Positions 41,163 through 50,791 of a DNA stretch of 64,000 bases are shown here, in pieces. The DNA comes from Pelagibacterium montanilacus (GTDB taxonomy: Bacteria > Pseudomonadota > Alphaproteobacteria > Rhizobiales > Devosiaceae): positions 62,001 to 126,000 of the forward strand of contig NZ_RZMX01000036.1 of assembly GCF_003992665.1 (NCBI RefSeq), in the 5' to 3' direction. The notes under the pieces were generated by a model. It searched no databases, was not told where the DNA came from, and worked only from the letters and a program-made list of their open reading frames with translations. Made by a program: the position numbers and the translations under genes. Numbering within the stretch: position 1 is the first letter of the stretch; each line of letters begins with the position of its first letter.

Positions 41163-43715
41163 CTAGTCCACCTGAGCCAGCGTGTAATAGGGCTCGTTCG
41201 AGAAATTGGCGTCGAGCCCGGGCGAAAGCACCGTCCTGCCTGCGCTCTGACCCGAAACGAAGCACTGCAGGGGGAACCGGGAGTCGGTATAGGCCCCCGG
41301 GATGACCGCCGAGAACCGTCCCGCCTCCCAGGTCATCGCAACCGACTGCCAGCGCTCGGCCTGGTTGACATGCCGGTAATGCAGCACGCGCGCGGCCGAA
41401 GCTTCGCCGCGGACCTTCACCACCACGTCTTCGCCGGCACGAAACGTCGAGGGCATATCCTCGGCCAGCTCATCGCTACCGGTGGCCGGACGGCCCAGAA
41501 TGGCATCGGCCGTCCGCTGCCCCTTCTCGTCCGGACGCACGGTTTCCACATGCGCGCCCCGTATGGCCTCGAGCTCGAGCAGTTCCGCCTCGATCTCAGC
41601 CAGCCGACCGTGCCAGGAGCCGCGCAGCCAGCTCTGCGGACCGAACGTGATGTCGTCGGGGAACAGCTCCCGCGATACCGCCGCCGCGCCCCGCCACCCC
41701 TCGACGGCGACCTCCATATGCGCGATCATGATATCGATCAGCGTAGAGGCGCCGGTCAGCACATACAGCTCGGCCCAGCAGGCGGCCCTGAACTTGGCGG
41801 CGAAATAGCGTGCCATGCCCGCAAGGATGCCCACATCGCCCCGGATGCGCTTGGTCTCGCCGCTTGCGCCGACACCACTGCCCATGGCGGCAAGTTCCGC
41901 TTCGCATCCCTGCGCCAGCCCATCGAGCCAGTCGGCGACGTCGAGCGGGGTATAGCGCGTGCAGGTGCCTACCTCATGAAGCTCGGCCACGAACTCGCGC
42001 GCCGTGGCAAAGAGCATGGAATCGAAGGTCGGCGCATTGCCGAACCGCAACGGCCCTTCCATGTCGAAGGCGTACGCCCTGCGGCCCGAACCTTCCAGAA
42101 GCGGAAGATTGGTATAGATTTCCGGCCAGTAGAAATTGTTGGACGCCGAGGGCCCGTGGGTGAGCGTGATCAGCGGCAGGATGCGGCTGGCGAGCGCGAG
42201 CGCTCTTTCACACGGCTCTGCTGCGTCCCCGCATTCGCGCTTGAGATACCGCATCCAGCTCTCGCGCGGCGCATCGGGATTATAGATCAGCCTGCCCCAG
42301 ACCCGGTACTGGTAGGCATACCGCTCCCAGTCGCGCCCGGTGGCAAGGCCCTGCTTGCTGTAGCCAGCGCGCTGGCCAGCCATGGTGGTCCCCATGCGCC
42401 CCTTGAACGAAAGCGGCTCGCACCATTCCACGCCGTCCGAGCCGCAGAACTGCGAACTGCGCCCATAGCCGGCGGCCATGGCCGGATCCCCCCAAAGGAG
42501 GAACCTCTGGGTCCCTGGCCAGATGCGGTAGAGCACCTTGTAGTCGCGATCCCGGGCAAGCAGGTCGCCATAGGAATAGCGCAGGAATTTTCGCGACCCT
42601 TCGCTCAATTGCTCGCGCTGGGACCGCGCCGTCTCGGGAGGATACTCCTTCTCCCGGATCGCGGATTGGTGGTAGGGCGGCCCCATGTGCTCGGCTAGAT
42701 ATTTCGGCGACACGGTGATGGGCATGCCGCTTGCCCGGGCGATATCGATCATCCTGTGATCGAGACCTTTGGCGTGCATGTCGATTTCCACCGGGCGTCC
42801 GCAATCGGCGACACCGGCAAAGGCCTGTTCCCAGAACCCGTAATCCCCCTCGGCGATGCCGCCCTCCACATGCACGCGGAAGGTCAGCCCCGTGATCTGG
42901 GGACATTCGCGTAAAAGGCTGGAGATGGCCTTGCGGCAATAGGGCGCGAGCGTGTCGTCGGTAATGCCCGTGATCGCATGATTGGCGCGCGGGCAATCCT
43001 CGAAATCGTAACGCTGCGTCCACAAGGCGAGCTGGAAATCCAGCCCCCGGCGACGCGCCTCCCGCCCGATGAACTTGAGCATCTCGAGATTGTCCCGGCG
43101 CTCGTCGTCCGAGAGCCCGGAGACCCTGACATTGTGACCGGGGACGTCGATGAGGAACGGATAGGGGAAGTAGAAGTAGACGTCTGTGATCCAGGCATTG
43201 TGGTAGGGATAATTGTACCCCATGCCCAGGGTCAGCGAGAACCTGTTGAACCGGTTATAGGCGAGCATGGAGAGATAATCGCGCCACCCCTGCCTGTCGT
43301 AGAACCAGGGCTTGTCTTCCTGCTCGGAGCAAAAGAGCCGCGCCATCGACCGGATCGGTGCGGCCGGTGTTTCCGCCAGCGGGAAATGCCCCAGCTGCCC
43401 GTCCGACGAATGGACGATCCGGTCGGCAATCTCGGTGAGCGCAAACACCAGCCCGCGCATGTCCGCGCCCCAGGCGTAAAGAACATCATCCTCGGTAAAC
43501 AGCGCCAGGCTCTCTGCCGCTTCTTCGAGCCGGACGCCGACCCGGTCTGCCGCCGCGCGCACCTCTTCCGCCGCGCCCATCGCAATGGCCAACCCCTTTG
43601 GGCCGAGCGGGTTGGCCTCGAGCGCGAGGCCGACCTCCCGCTTGGCCCACTGGATCTGCTCGTTCTGAGGGGTGCCATCGCCTGCGGCGGCCACAAGCCG
43701 CTGTATGCTGGTCAT
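41163..43715 (-). CDS. Large putative glycoside hydrolase (GH20/GH67-like barrel), family unclear
   Basis: 850 residues, no signal peptide. Residues 1-115 resemble the N-terminal alpha/beta domain of GH20/GH67 enzymes. A probable TIM barrel follows (PIRSMARLF, MLAYNRFNRFSLTLGMGYNYPYHN, GREARRRGLDFQLALWTQRYDF, GLTFRVHVEGGIAEGDYGFWEQAF, RFLLWGDPAMAAGYGRSSQF). The C-terminal 250 residues are helical and then beta-rich. I could not pick out the catalytic pair with confidence, and the specificity is unknown. It is followed by a DAO-family oxidoreductase and preceded by a LacI-type site at 43761, so it belongs to the LacI regulon. Confidence 0.62.
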   Translation of the reverse strand: MTSIQRLVAAAGDGTPQNEQIQWAKREVGLALEANPLGPKGLAIAMGAAEEVRAAADRVGVRLEEAAESLALFTEDDVLYAWGADMRGLVFALTEIADRIVHSSDGQLGHFPLAETPAAPIRSMARLFCSEQEDKPWFYDRQGWRDYLSMLAYNRFNRFSLTLGMGYNYPYHNAWITDVYFYFPYPFLIDVPGHNVRVSGLSDDERRDNLEMLKFIGREARRRGLDFQLALWTQRYDFEDCPRANHAITGITDDTLAPYCRKAISSLLRECPQITGLTFRVHVEGGIAEGDYGFWEQAFAGVADCGRPVEIDMHAKGLDHRMIDIARASGMPITVSPKYLAEHMGPPYHQSAIREKEYPPETARSQREQLSEGSRKFLRYSYGDLLARDRDYKVLYRIWPGTQRFLLWGDPAMAAGYGRSSQFCGSDGVEWCEPLSFKGRMGTTMAGQRAGYSKQGLATGRDWERYAYQYRVWGRLIYNPDAPRESWMRYLKRECGDAAEPCERALALASRILPLITLTHGPSASNNFYWPEIYTNLPLLEGSGRRAYAFDMEGPLRFGNAPTFDSMLFATAREFVAELHEVGTCTRYTPLDVADWLDGLAQGCEAELAAMGSGVGASGETKRIRGDVGILAGMARYFAAKFRAACWAELYVLTGASTLIDIMIAHMEVAVEGWRGAAAVSRELFPDDITFGPQSWLRGSWHGRLAEIEAELLELEAIRGAHVETVRPDEKGQRTADAILGRPATGSDELAEDMPSTFRAGEDVVVKVRGEASAARVLHYRHVNQAERWQSVAMTWEAGRFSAVIPGAYTDSRFPLQCFVSGQSAGRTVLSPGLDANFSNEPYYTLAQVD

Positions 43716-43760
43716 CGATTGTCGTCCTTATCGTAATACTGGGCGGGATCGTAGCGCCCT

Positions 43761-43772
43761 GTTAGCGCTACC
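43761..43772. promoter_or_regulatory. LacI-type operator candidate before the 850-residue GH-like gene
   Basis: GTTAGCGCTACC, one base different from the GGTAGCGCTACC core, 46 bases upstream of the start at 43715. The Dpp-type ATPase ends at 43808, so the site serves only the gene on the minus strand. Confidence 0.6.
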
Positions 43773-43807
43773 TTATCGGAACCACACCGCCGTCGAACCG
43801 CCATCAG

Positions 43808-44827
43808 TCAGGCCGTGGTGAGGGGTGTGGGCGAGGACTGGATCTTGATGGGATGGGGTTCGGCAAAATGGCACGCCGTGAGCTGGCCTGCGGCCACAGT
43901 CTTGAGCGGGGGCTGTTCCTGGGCACAGATCGGCTGAGCCAGGGGGCAGCGCGTCCGGAAACTGCAGCCGCTCGGAATTGCCGAAGGGCTCGGAACGTCT
44001 CCGGTCAGAACGATCCGGCGCGCCCGTTTCTTGGGGTCGATGGCCGGAGCCGCCGACAGCAGCGCCTGGGTGTAGGGATGCTGAGGGGCCGAGAAAACCG
44101 TCGCCTTGGGCCCGATCTCGATGATCCGCCCCAGATACATCACCGCTACCCGATCGGCGATGTGCCGGACGATGGCAAGATCGTGCGAAATGAACAGATA
44201 GGCCATCCGGTGCTGCTTCTGGATATCCTGCATCAGGTTCACGATCTGGGCCTGCACCGAAACGTCCAGGGCAGACACCGGCTCGTCGGCCACCACGAAG
44301 CTGGGCCCAAGAGCGATCGCCCTTGCGATCCCGATCCGCTGGCGCTGACCGCCCGAAAACTGGCGCGGATATTTTCTCATGTCATCGGGTGAGAGACCGA
44401 CCTGCTGGAGCAGCGTCGTGATGCGCTCGCGCTGCTCGGCACGGCGCGTTATGCCGAATGCGGCCATGGGTTCGGCGATGATCTGCTCGACCGTTCGGCG
44501 GGGGCTGAGCGAGCCGAACGGGTCCTGGAACACGATCTGCATCTGGCTGCGCAGCTTGCGCAACTCCGATGACGAGAGCGCATTGACGTTCTGCCCGTCG
44601 AAGGTCACCTGACCCTCGCTGGCGTCCAGAAGGCGCAGCACCAGCCGGCCGGTGGTGGACTTACCGCACCCCGATTCCCCGACAAGCGCGAGTGTCTCGC
44701 CGCGGTCGATATCGAACGAGACATTGTCGACCGCCCGCACCGAGCTGTCCTTCTTGAGCGGATTGATCCGGAACCGGGGCGCGAAGATTTTGGAAAGGTT
44801 GCGGACTTCAAGCAGCTTTTCGGTCAT
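43808..44827 (-). CDS. Dipeptide/oligopeptide-type ABC transporter ATP-binding protein (DppF type)
   Basis: 339 residues from the ATG at 44827. Walker [10 protein letters not shown], signature [15 protein letters not shown], Walker [17 protein letters not shown] and a C-terminal oligopeptide ATPase extension with four cysteines ([14 protein letters not shown]) that resembles the iron-sulfur or zinc motif of DppD/F. It is the last gene of a five-gene importer with the same gene order as dpp operons. In this setting the family often carries oligosaccharides instead of peptides. ATGA overlap with the previous gene. Confidence 0.92.
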   Translation of the reverse strand: MTEKLLEVRNLSKIFAPRFRINPLKKDSSVRAVDNVSFDIDRGETLALVGESGCGKSTTGRLVLRLLDASEGQVTFDGQNVNALSSSELRKLRSQMQIVFQDPFGSLSPRRTVEQIIAEPMAAFGITRRAEQRERITTLLQQVGLSPDDMRKYPRQFSGGQRQRIGIARAIALGPSFVVADEPVSALDVSVQAQIVNLMQDIQKQHRMAYLFISHDLAIVRHIADRVAVMYLGRIIEIGPKATVFSAPQHPYTQALLSAAPAIDPKKRARRIVLTGDVPSPSAIPSGCSFRTRCPLAQPICAQEQPPLKTVAAGQLTACHFAEPHPIKIQSSPTPLTTA

Positions 44828-45804
44828 CGCGATGCCTCCGGTATGGCGAAACAGGCCGCAGAGTGCGTTTCCGATACCTTGAAATGGGGTGGCAGCTCGT
44901 TCTTGCAGATATCCATGCGCTTGGGACAACGGTCGTAGAACGTGCAGCCGGTGCCCCGATCGGCGACAGCGGGCACCGTGCCAGGAATCTGGTAGAGGCG
45001 CTGGCCCTCATTGGTTTCGCTGGGAATCGATCGCAACAAGCCCTCGGTATAGGGGTGAGCTGGGTCGGCGAAGATTTCGTCGACATTGGCGATCTCGACC
45101 ACGCGCCCGCAATACATGACGAGCACACGGTCCGCGATGTCCGCGATCACGCCCAGATCGTGCGAGATCAGCACGATCGAGGTCTGGAACTTGGTGCGCA
45201 GGTCGCGCATCAGCTCGAGGACCTGGGCCTGGATCGTCACGTCGAGCGCCGTGGTCGGCTCGTCCGCGATCAGCACCTTGGGATTGCACGAAAGCGCCAT
45301 GGCGATCATCACCCGCTGGCGCATGCCTCCCGAAAACTCGTGAGGATAGGATTTGAACCGCTTCTCGGGATCGGGAATGCCGACCAGCGTCAGCATTTCG
45401 AGGGTCCTCTTATACCGCTGCTGCGCGTTCATCGGCTCGTGCAGCATGATCGCCTCGGAAATCTGGTCCCCGATCGTCATCACCGGGTTGAGCGAACTCA
45501 TGGGCTCCTGGAAGATCATGGCGATGTCGTTACCGCGAATGGCCGGCATCTGCGACATGGGCAGATCGAGCAGGTTGCGCCCCTCCAGCTCCACGCGCCC
45601 GGTCGCGATGCGGCCCGGAGGGCTCGGGATCAGCCGCATGATCGCGAGCGAGGTCATGCTCTTGCCGGACCCCGATTCCCCCACGATCCCGAGACACTCT
45701 CCGGCGCCGACAGAAAAACTGACATCATTGATGACGCGCAGCGCTCCGCCCTCGGGTCCGAATTCGATGGACAGGTTGTCGACCTTGAGAACCGGTTCAG
45801 TCAT
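44824..45804 (-). CDS. Dipeptide/oligopeptide-type ABC transporter ATP-binding protein (DppD type)
   Basis: 326 residues. Walker [11 protein letters not shown]-loop [13 protein letters not shown], signature [15 protein letters not shown], Walker [14 protein letters not shown] and the C-terminal cysteine cluster ([14 protein letters not shown]) are typical of DppD. The ATG at 45804 lies 8 bases inside the permease gene. It works with the DppF-type subunit as a heterodimeric ATPase for the importer. Confidence 0.92.
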   Translation of the reverse strand: MTEPVLKVDNLSIEFGPEGGALRVINDVSFSVGAGECLGIVGESGSGKSMTSLAIMRLIPSPPGRIATGRVELEGRNLLDLPMSQMPAIRGNDIAMIFQEPMSSLNPVMTIGDQISEAIMLHEPMNAQQRYKRTLEMLTLVGIPDPEKRFKSYPHEFSGGMRQRVMIAMALSCNPKVLIADEPTTALDVTIQAQVLELMRDLRTKFQTSIVLISHDLGVIADIADRVLVMYCGRVVEIANVDEIFADPAHPYTEGLLRSIPSETNEGQRLYQIPGTVPAVADRGTGCTFYDRCPKRMDICKNELPPHFKVSETHSAACFAIPEASR

Positions 45805-46678
45805 CGCGCGTCTCCGGGTCCAGCACGTCCCGTACGGCGTCGCCCACCATATTGAACGCCAGAACGGTAAGTGTGATTGCGGCACCTGCCGCGATGATGG
45901 GCCAGGACGAACCGAAGATATTGTTGAGCCCGTCACGGATGATGTTGCCCCAGCTCGGATTGGGCGCTTGCGTGCCCAGCCCCAGAAAGCTCAGCGTAGC
46001 CTCCAGTCGGATGGCCGTTGCGATCCAGAGCGTCAGCACCACAACGATCGAGCCCGAAATGTTGGGCAGGATGTGGCGTGCAATGATCCGCAGGGGACCG
46101 ACCCCGCACGATACCGCCGCCTCGACAAACGGCTCGGAGCGCATCGCCAGCGTCGATGCCCTGGCAATGCGGGCGAACTGGGGAGCAAAGGCGACCGTGA
46201 GCACAGCCACCATGTCCCAAAATCCCGACCCCAGCGCCGCAGCCACGAGAATGCCCAGCAGCAGCGCTGGAAAGGCGAGGAGCAGATCGACCACCCGGCT
46301 GATCAACCGGTCGGCCCATCCCCCGAAATAGCCCGCCACCACGCCCAGGAAAGTGCCCACGACAGCCGCGATTATCGGCGAGATGATGCCGATCAGCAGC
46401 GAGTTCCGCGCGCCGTAGATGATCCGCGAAAGCACATCCCGGCCGTAATGGTCCGTGCCCAGCCAATGATCTGCCGAGGGCATCTGGTTAAGACGCAAGA
46501 GGCTCTGCTGGACCGGATTGTAGGGAGCAATGAAGTCGGCGAACGCCGCCACGACCATGATGATGATCAGGATGAAAAGGAAGAACTGGGTGATGGGCTC
46601 CCGCCGGATCGCCGCCCAGAGTTGAACGATCAGGCCGTTGTCGTCCATGCGCGCAGGTTTTTCAGCGACGGCACTCAT
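45797..46678 (-). CDS. Dpp-type ABC transporter permease (DppC type)
   Basis: 293 residues. An N-terminal cytosolic tail and first helix (FFLFILIIIMVVAAFADF) are followed by HWLGTDHYGRDVLSRIIYGARNSL, the classic DppC/OppC motif, and an EAA loop around VEAAVSCGVGPLRIIARHILPN. It starts directly after the DppB stop. It pairs with the DppB-type permease in the membrane channel. Confidence 0.93.
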   Translation of the reverse strand: MSAVAEKPARMDDNGLIVQLWAAIRREPITQFFLFILIIIMVVAAFADFIAPYNPVQQSLLRLNQMPSADHWLGTDHYGRDVLSRIIYGARNSLLIGIISPIIAAVVGTFLGVVAGYFGGWADRLISRVVDLLLAFPALLLGILVAAALGSGFWDMVAVLTVAFAPQFARIARASTLAMRSEPFVEAAVSCGVGPLRIIARHILPNISGSIVVVLTLWIATAIRLEATLSFLGLGTQAPNPSWGNIIRDGLNNIFGSSWPIIAAGAAITLTVLAFNMVGDAVRDVLDPETRDD

Positions 46679-47614
46679 TTACTCGCTCCTGATGCGCGGA
46701 TCGATGAAGATGTAGATGATGTCGAGAGCCAGGTTCACGAGGACCACGAAAAACGCGAACACGACGATCCCTGCCTGCATGACCGGATAGTCTCGCTGCT
46801 CGATGGCACCCACCAGCAGATTGCCAAGCCCGGGACGATTGAAAATCAGCTCGATCGCCACCGACCCCGACAGCGTCGCCAGCGTGGAAAGCCCCAGGCC
46901 CGTGGCGATCGGCAGCAGCGCGTTGCGCAGTCCGTGGCGATAGATGACACGCCTCTCCCTGCCCCCCTTTGCCCGCGCCGTCCGGATGTAGTCCTTCTGG
47001 AGGACCTCGAGCAGCGAGGACCGTGTCAGCCGGCTCAGGAACGCCGCCTTGAGGATGCCGAGCGTGAACGCGGGGAGCGCGAGGTGGTGCATGCGGTCCC
47101 AGAAATCACTCCCGCCGCCGCTGATCGGAAACCAGCCCAGGTTCAGGGCGAAGACGATGAGCATCAGCGCTCCGAGATAGAAATCGGGAACGGCGAACCC
47201 TAGGAGCGCGAAGATGCGTGTGCTCGAATCGGCGCTCTTGCCCCGCTGTGTGGCGGCGATGACCCCCAGCGGCAGCGCCATGATCGTCCCCATCAGCATG
47301 GCCGCGATGGTCAGCTCGATCGTGAAGGGCAGATGCAGGGCGATCAGTTGCCCCACCGAAAAACTGCTGATCAGCGACTCCCCGAAGTCGAGCGTCACGA
47401 CATCCCACAGGAACACGAAGTATTGCTGCCAGAGAGGCAGGTTGAGCCCCATCTGCTCGCGGAACAATTCGAGTTGCTGGGGCGTGGCGTACTCCCCGAG
47501 GGCGGCGATTGCCGGGTCCCCGGGGAGCATGCGCAAGGTTATGAAAACCAGAGTCAGCGCCAGCAGCATTGTGGGTATCGCATCAAGCATACGCAACGCG
47601 ACAAGTCGGAACAT
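46679..47614 (-). CDS. Dpp-type ABC transporter permease (DppB type)
   Basis: 311 residues, six helices. The N-terminus MLDAIPTMLLALTLVFITLRMLPGDP and the segment TRSSLLEVLQKDYIRTARAKGGRERRVIYRHGLRNALLP are DppB/OppB hallmarks. AAGGAAG precedes the ATG. It follows the binding protein after 60 bases. Confidence 0.93.
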   Translation of the reverse strand: MFRLVALRMLDAIPTMLLALTLVFITLRMLPGDPAIAALGEYATPQQLELFREQMGLNLPLWQQYFVFLWDVVTLDFGESLISSFSVGQLIALHLPFTIELTIAAMLMGTIMALPLGVIAATQRGKSADSSTRIFALLGFAVPDFYLGALMLIVFALNLGWFPISGGGSDFWDRMHHLALPAFTLGILKAAFLSRLTRSSLLEVLQKDYIRTARAKGGRERRVIYRHGLRNALLPIATGLGLSTLATLSGSVAIELIFNRPGLGNLLVGAIEQRDYPVMQAGIVVFAFFVVLVNLALDIIYIFIDPRIRSE

Positions 47615-47674
47615 GGGTACTTCCTTGTTGGATGCTCAGGACAGCCGAAGTGCAGCCGATGCCGATGCCGTTGT

Positions 47675-49282
47675 CTAGGTCAGGCGCGCCTGATCGAGCC
47701 GCCAGTGTGCGAAGCCCGACTCCATTTCATATCCAAGGTCCACGTCCGGGCTTCTCACGATCAGATAACCGTTCGTTGACACGGGGAGGTAGACCGCGTC
47801 TGACATCACCTGCTCGTCCATCTGGCGTATCAACTCGAGGCGCGCGTCGAAGTCGGGCTCGTTGTTGGCCTGATCGAGCAAGTCGTCGATACCCGGCATT
47901 TCCACGCCATACTGGCTGAAATTGGGCCCGCCCGAGCCGTCTTCCTTGGCCGCGGCATCCGCACTGAGCATTTCGAGATAGGGCTGGGTCGGCACCGGCG
48001 GATAGGCCGAGGAGCGCTGTGAAAGCGTGTTGACGCCTTTGTTATTCTCCGCGTGATAGCCGGTGTGGTCCATGATGTTGAGCTGCATGTCGATGCCGGC
48101 GCGGCGAAGCTGTTCCTGCACGATCAGGGTGACCGAGCTGTAATCCTCACGCTGGCTGGTAAAGCAGTTGAACGAGAGACCTTCCTTGCCGGCTTCCGAC
48201 AGGAGCTGCTGGGCCCGTTCGACACTGTAGTCGTAGCGGATCTCGTCGGGGATTGTCTCGTCGGTAAAACCGCCCGGAAAGCTGGGCGGAAGCACGCCGT
48301 ATGTGCGTTGACTGATCGGCGCCATGGCCGCCGCGATCTCGTCCCGGTCGATCGCATAGAACAACGCCTGCCGGACGCGGATATCCTCGAAATCCGGATA
48401 GGTGAGGTTCAGGTGCAGCGAAAAGAAGCTTCCCGGCGAAGCGACGTCGAAGAGAAGATTGGGGTTCTGCTGCTGGATGGAGGGCACCCAGCCCGGACCC
48501 CGCACGCCTTCGATCATGTGCACCTCACCCGACATCAGCGCCAGAGTGTGCGCCGTAGTGTCGAGGATGTACTGCGCCTGCAGCCGCGGCATCGCCGGCG
48601 GGCCGTCAAAATAGTCCTCATTGGCCACCATGATCACGCCTTGGGAGGGATCGGCATCGAGTCGCTCGAACACGTATGGCCCTGTGCCGATAGGATCTCT
48701 CTCGAAGCCTTCGCCTTTCTCTTCCAGCGCAGCGCGCGGAACGATGCTCGACGCATATGAGCTCAAGGGCCCGGACAGGAACAGCGGATCAGGCGTAAAG
48801 AGCCGGAAGGTCACCTGATAGTCGCCTTCGGCCTCGATCGAGGAGATGTTCTCGAACAGTACGCGCCGCGTGCCGATCTGCTCGGGATCGAGCAGCCGCT
48901 CGAACGTGAAGACGACATCGTCGGACGTCATCTCACCATAGCCCTTGTGGAACTGGACGCCCTCGCGAAGCTGAAACGTCCATGCGGTTGAATCCTCGGA
49001 GACCTCCCAGGACGTGGCAAGGCTCGGTCGGAATTCGCTGTTGTCGAGGGCAAACCGGCCCCTCGGCAGCTCGACCAGCTTGTCAAAGATGTGGATGATC
49101 GACCATTCGTCCGATCCCTGGATGGATTTGGCCGGGTCGAGCGTGTTGTTGCCGCGCGCCGAGAACGCCATGCGCAGCATGTCATCCGATTGCGCGAAGG
49201 CACTGCGCGTGATTGCGGGCATAGCACCGAAGCCCGCAAGAGCTGCGGAGCCGCCCAAAAAATGACGCCGATTGAGTTTCAT
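47675..49282 (-). CDS. Dpp-type ABC transporter substrate-binding protein (family 5)
   Basis: 535 residues from the ATG at 49282, with TTAGGAGG upstream. A Tat-type signal (NRRHFLGGSAALAGFGAM) suggests export in folded form. The family 5 landmarks are LVELPRGRF, TAWTFQLREGVQFHKG, SDDVVFTFERL, DPIGTGPYVFERLD and IRVRQALFYAIDRDEI. First gene of a complete importer operon and headed by two LacI-type palindromes. In view of the co-regulated hydrolases, the ligand is more likely a glycoside or sugar derivative than a peptide. Confidence 0.92.
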   Translation of the reverse strand: MKLNRRHFLGGSAALAGFGAMPAITRSAFAQSDDMLRMAFSARGNNTLDPAKSIQGSDEWSIIHIFDKLVELPRGRFALDNSEFRPSLATSWEVSEDSTAWTFQLREGVQFHKGYGEMTSDDVVFTFERLLDPEQIGTRRVLFENISSIEAEGDYQVTFRLFTPDPLFLSGPLSSYASSIVPRAALEEKGEGFERDPIGTGPYVFERLDADPSQGVIMVANEDYFDGPPAMPRLQAQYILDTTAHTLALMSGEVHMIEGVRGPGWVPSIQQQNPNLLFDVASPGSFFSLHLNLTYPDFEDIRVRQALFYAIDRDEIAAAMAPISQRTYGVLPPSFPGGFTDETIPDEIRYDYSVERAQQLLSEAGKEGLSFNCFTSQREDYSSVTLIVQEQLRRAGIDMQLNIMDHTGYHAENNKGVNTLSQRSSAYPPVPTQPYLEMLSADAAAKEDGSGGPNFSQYGVEMPGIDDLLDQANNEPDFDARLELIRQMDEQVMSDAVYLPVSTNGYLIVRSPDVDLGYEMESGFAHWRLDQARLT

Positions 49283-49300
49283 TGCGTGTTGTCCTCCTAA

Positions 49301-49312
49301 GGTACCGCTACC
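49301..49312. promoter_or_regulatory. LacI-type operator candidate before the importer
   Basis: GGTACCGCTACC, close to the core GGTAGCGCTACC. It is 19 bases upstream of the binding-protein start, between the RBS and the second palindrome. Confidence 0.6.
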
Positions 49313-49375
49313 AAATGCAGCAGGATGCGACTCCATTGACCCTCACGAAAATTCTCCCTGTCGGAAGCCGCACGT

Positions 49376-49393
49376 CACGGTAGCGCTACCGTG
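49376..49393. promoter_or_regulatory. LacI-type operator, best copy
   Basis: CACGGTAGCGCTACCGTG, a perfect 18-base palindrome. It stands between the divergent importer operon and the LacI gene and contains the core that recurs near 37684, 43761 and 49301. The CG-centred symmetry fits LacI/GalR-family sites. Confidence 0.75.
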
Positions 49394-49571
49394 CGCGGGG
49401 TGTCAACTTCGATTTCGCAAAGTTTCCAACTCGCATCCGGACGGCTGCAAGCTGCTTCCCGCCGCACCATCAAGCCCCCGTTTCCGGCCACCTCGAGTTC
49501 TTGTGTGACCATCGCTTATAATGTGAAATACAAATGCCATGGGACACGGGCAACGCAGGGGGGCCGGACGG

Positions 49572-50675
49572 ATGAGTGGGAATTCGAGGAAGCGGCGGGG
49601 AGACGGCCGCCCCACAATAGCGCAGGTTGCGGCACTTGCCGGCGTCGGCACTATGACAGCCTCCCGTGCTTTGCGAACGCCCCACCTGGTCTCAGACGCG
49701 TTGCGCGCCAGCGTGGAGCGCGCGGTAGAAGAACTCAACTATGTTCCCAATCTCAGCGCCCGCGCCCTGGCCTCCAAATCCTCCGATGTCGTTGTGGTTC
49801 TCGTGCCTACACTGACCCAGCACATCTTTTCCGAAGTGGTCAAAGGCATCTATGACGGCCTGGAGGGCACCCCTCTGCAGGTCCAGATCGGCAACACCCG
49901 ATACGACGCCGAAGAGGAAGAACGCCTGTTGCGCGTGTTTCTGCGCCAGCGCCCCAGCGCCGTCATTGTCTCTGGCACCCATCAGAGCAAGGCGTCCCGC
50001 CAGTTGCTCGAGCGTGCCGGCTGCCCGGTCGTCCAGATCATGGACGTTTCCGACGACCCCATCGACCGGATCGTCGGATACTCCCATGTGGACGCCGGCT
50101 ACGCAGCCACCCGCCACCTGATCGAAAAGGGATATGAGCGGCTGGCGTTCTTCACCGGCTGGATGCACCAGCGTGCCGAAGGCCGCCTGAGGGGCTTCGA
50201 ACAGGCCACCCGGGAGGCCGGCATATACAGGCCGGACCTGATCTTCAGGGTCGAGGACCGGGTCAGCTTCGATCTCGGGAGCACCATGGCCGGACCGAAC
50301 CGGCGTTTCGGGTCCCATCCGTTCTCGAGCCCGGGACTGGGCCGAGCGATGCTGTCTGACGCCCTGGACCTTCCCAGACCGCCCGACGCTGTCTTCTGCA
50401 ACAATGACATCCTGGCCATCGGTGTGCTGTTCGAAGCCCATTCCAGGGGCATCGCGGTGCCCGATCAACTTGGCATTTGTGGCTTCAACGATCTCGACCT
50501 GATGGCCGCAGCGCATCCTTCACTCTCCAGCTTGCGCACGCTGAGATACGAAATCGGGTTCGAATCGGTGCAGGTGATCCGCCGGGCGCTCGATGGTCGT
50601 CCCGACGACCAGAAGATCCGCAACATGGGTTTCGAGGTCATGGCCCGCCAGAGCACCAACAGGAACGGCGGCTGA
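49572..50675 (+). CDS. LacI family transcriptional regulator
   Basis: 367 residues from the ATG at 49572, which has AGGGGGGCC upstream; an ATG 33 bases earlier has no such site. The LacI helix-turn-helix is clear (PTIAQVAALAGVGTMTASRALR, residues 15-36, then a hinge PNLSARALASKS). The periplasmic-binding-like sensor domain follows (VVVLVPTLTQHIFSEVVKGIYDGLE, DAVFCNNDILAIGVLFEA, LGICGFNDLD). It is GntR/GluR-like in its segment order. It is divergent from the importer with a perfect palindrome between and likely controls the importer, the 850-residue and the 730-residue hydrolase genes. Confidence 0.92.
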   Translation: MSGNSRKRRGDGRPTIAQVAALAGVGTMTASRALRTPHLVSDALRASVERAVEELNYVPNLSARALASKSSDVVVVLVPTLTQHIFSEVVKGIYDGLEGTPLQVQIGNTRYDAEEEERLLRVFLRQRPSAVIVSGTHQSKASRQLLERAGCPVVQIMDVSDDPIDRIVGYSHVDAGYAATRHLIEKGYERLAFFTGWMHQRAEGRLRGFEQATREAGIYRPDLIFRVEDRVSFDLGSTMAGPNRRFGSHPFSSPGLGRAMLSDALDLPRPPDAVFCNNDILAIGVLFEAHSRGIAVPDQLGICGFNDLDLMAAAHPSLSSLRTLRYEIGFESVQVIRRALDGRPDDQKIRNMGFEVMARQSTNRNGG

Positions 50676-50791
50676 CGTTGTTCTCGGCCTGCTCGGTTGC
50701 AAGGCCGCCCTTTGCCATCGTCCGTCGCGATTGGACTTTATCCGAAACCCTGATACAGCTCTGCGAATCTTACCCGGGGAATCGTGAATAC

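Noticed and set aside
39999-42698. An 899-codon plus-strand frame opposite the oxidoreductase and hydrolase genes
   Set aside because: Antisense to genes with clear motifs, and its composition is that of a shadow frame.
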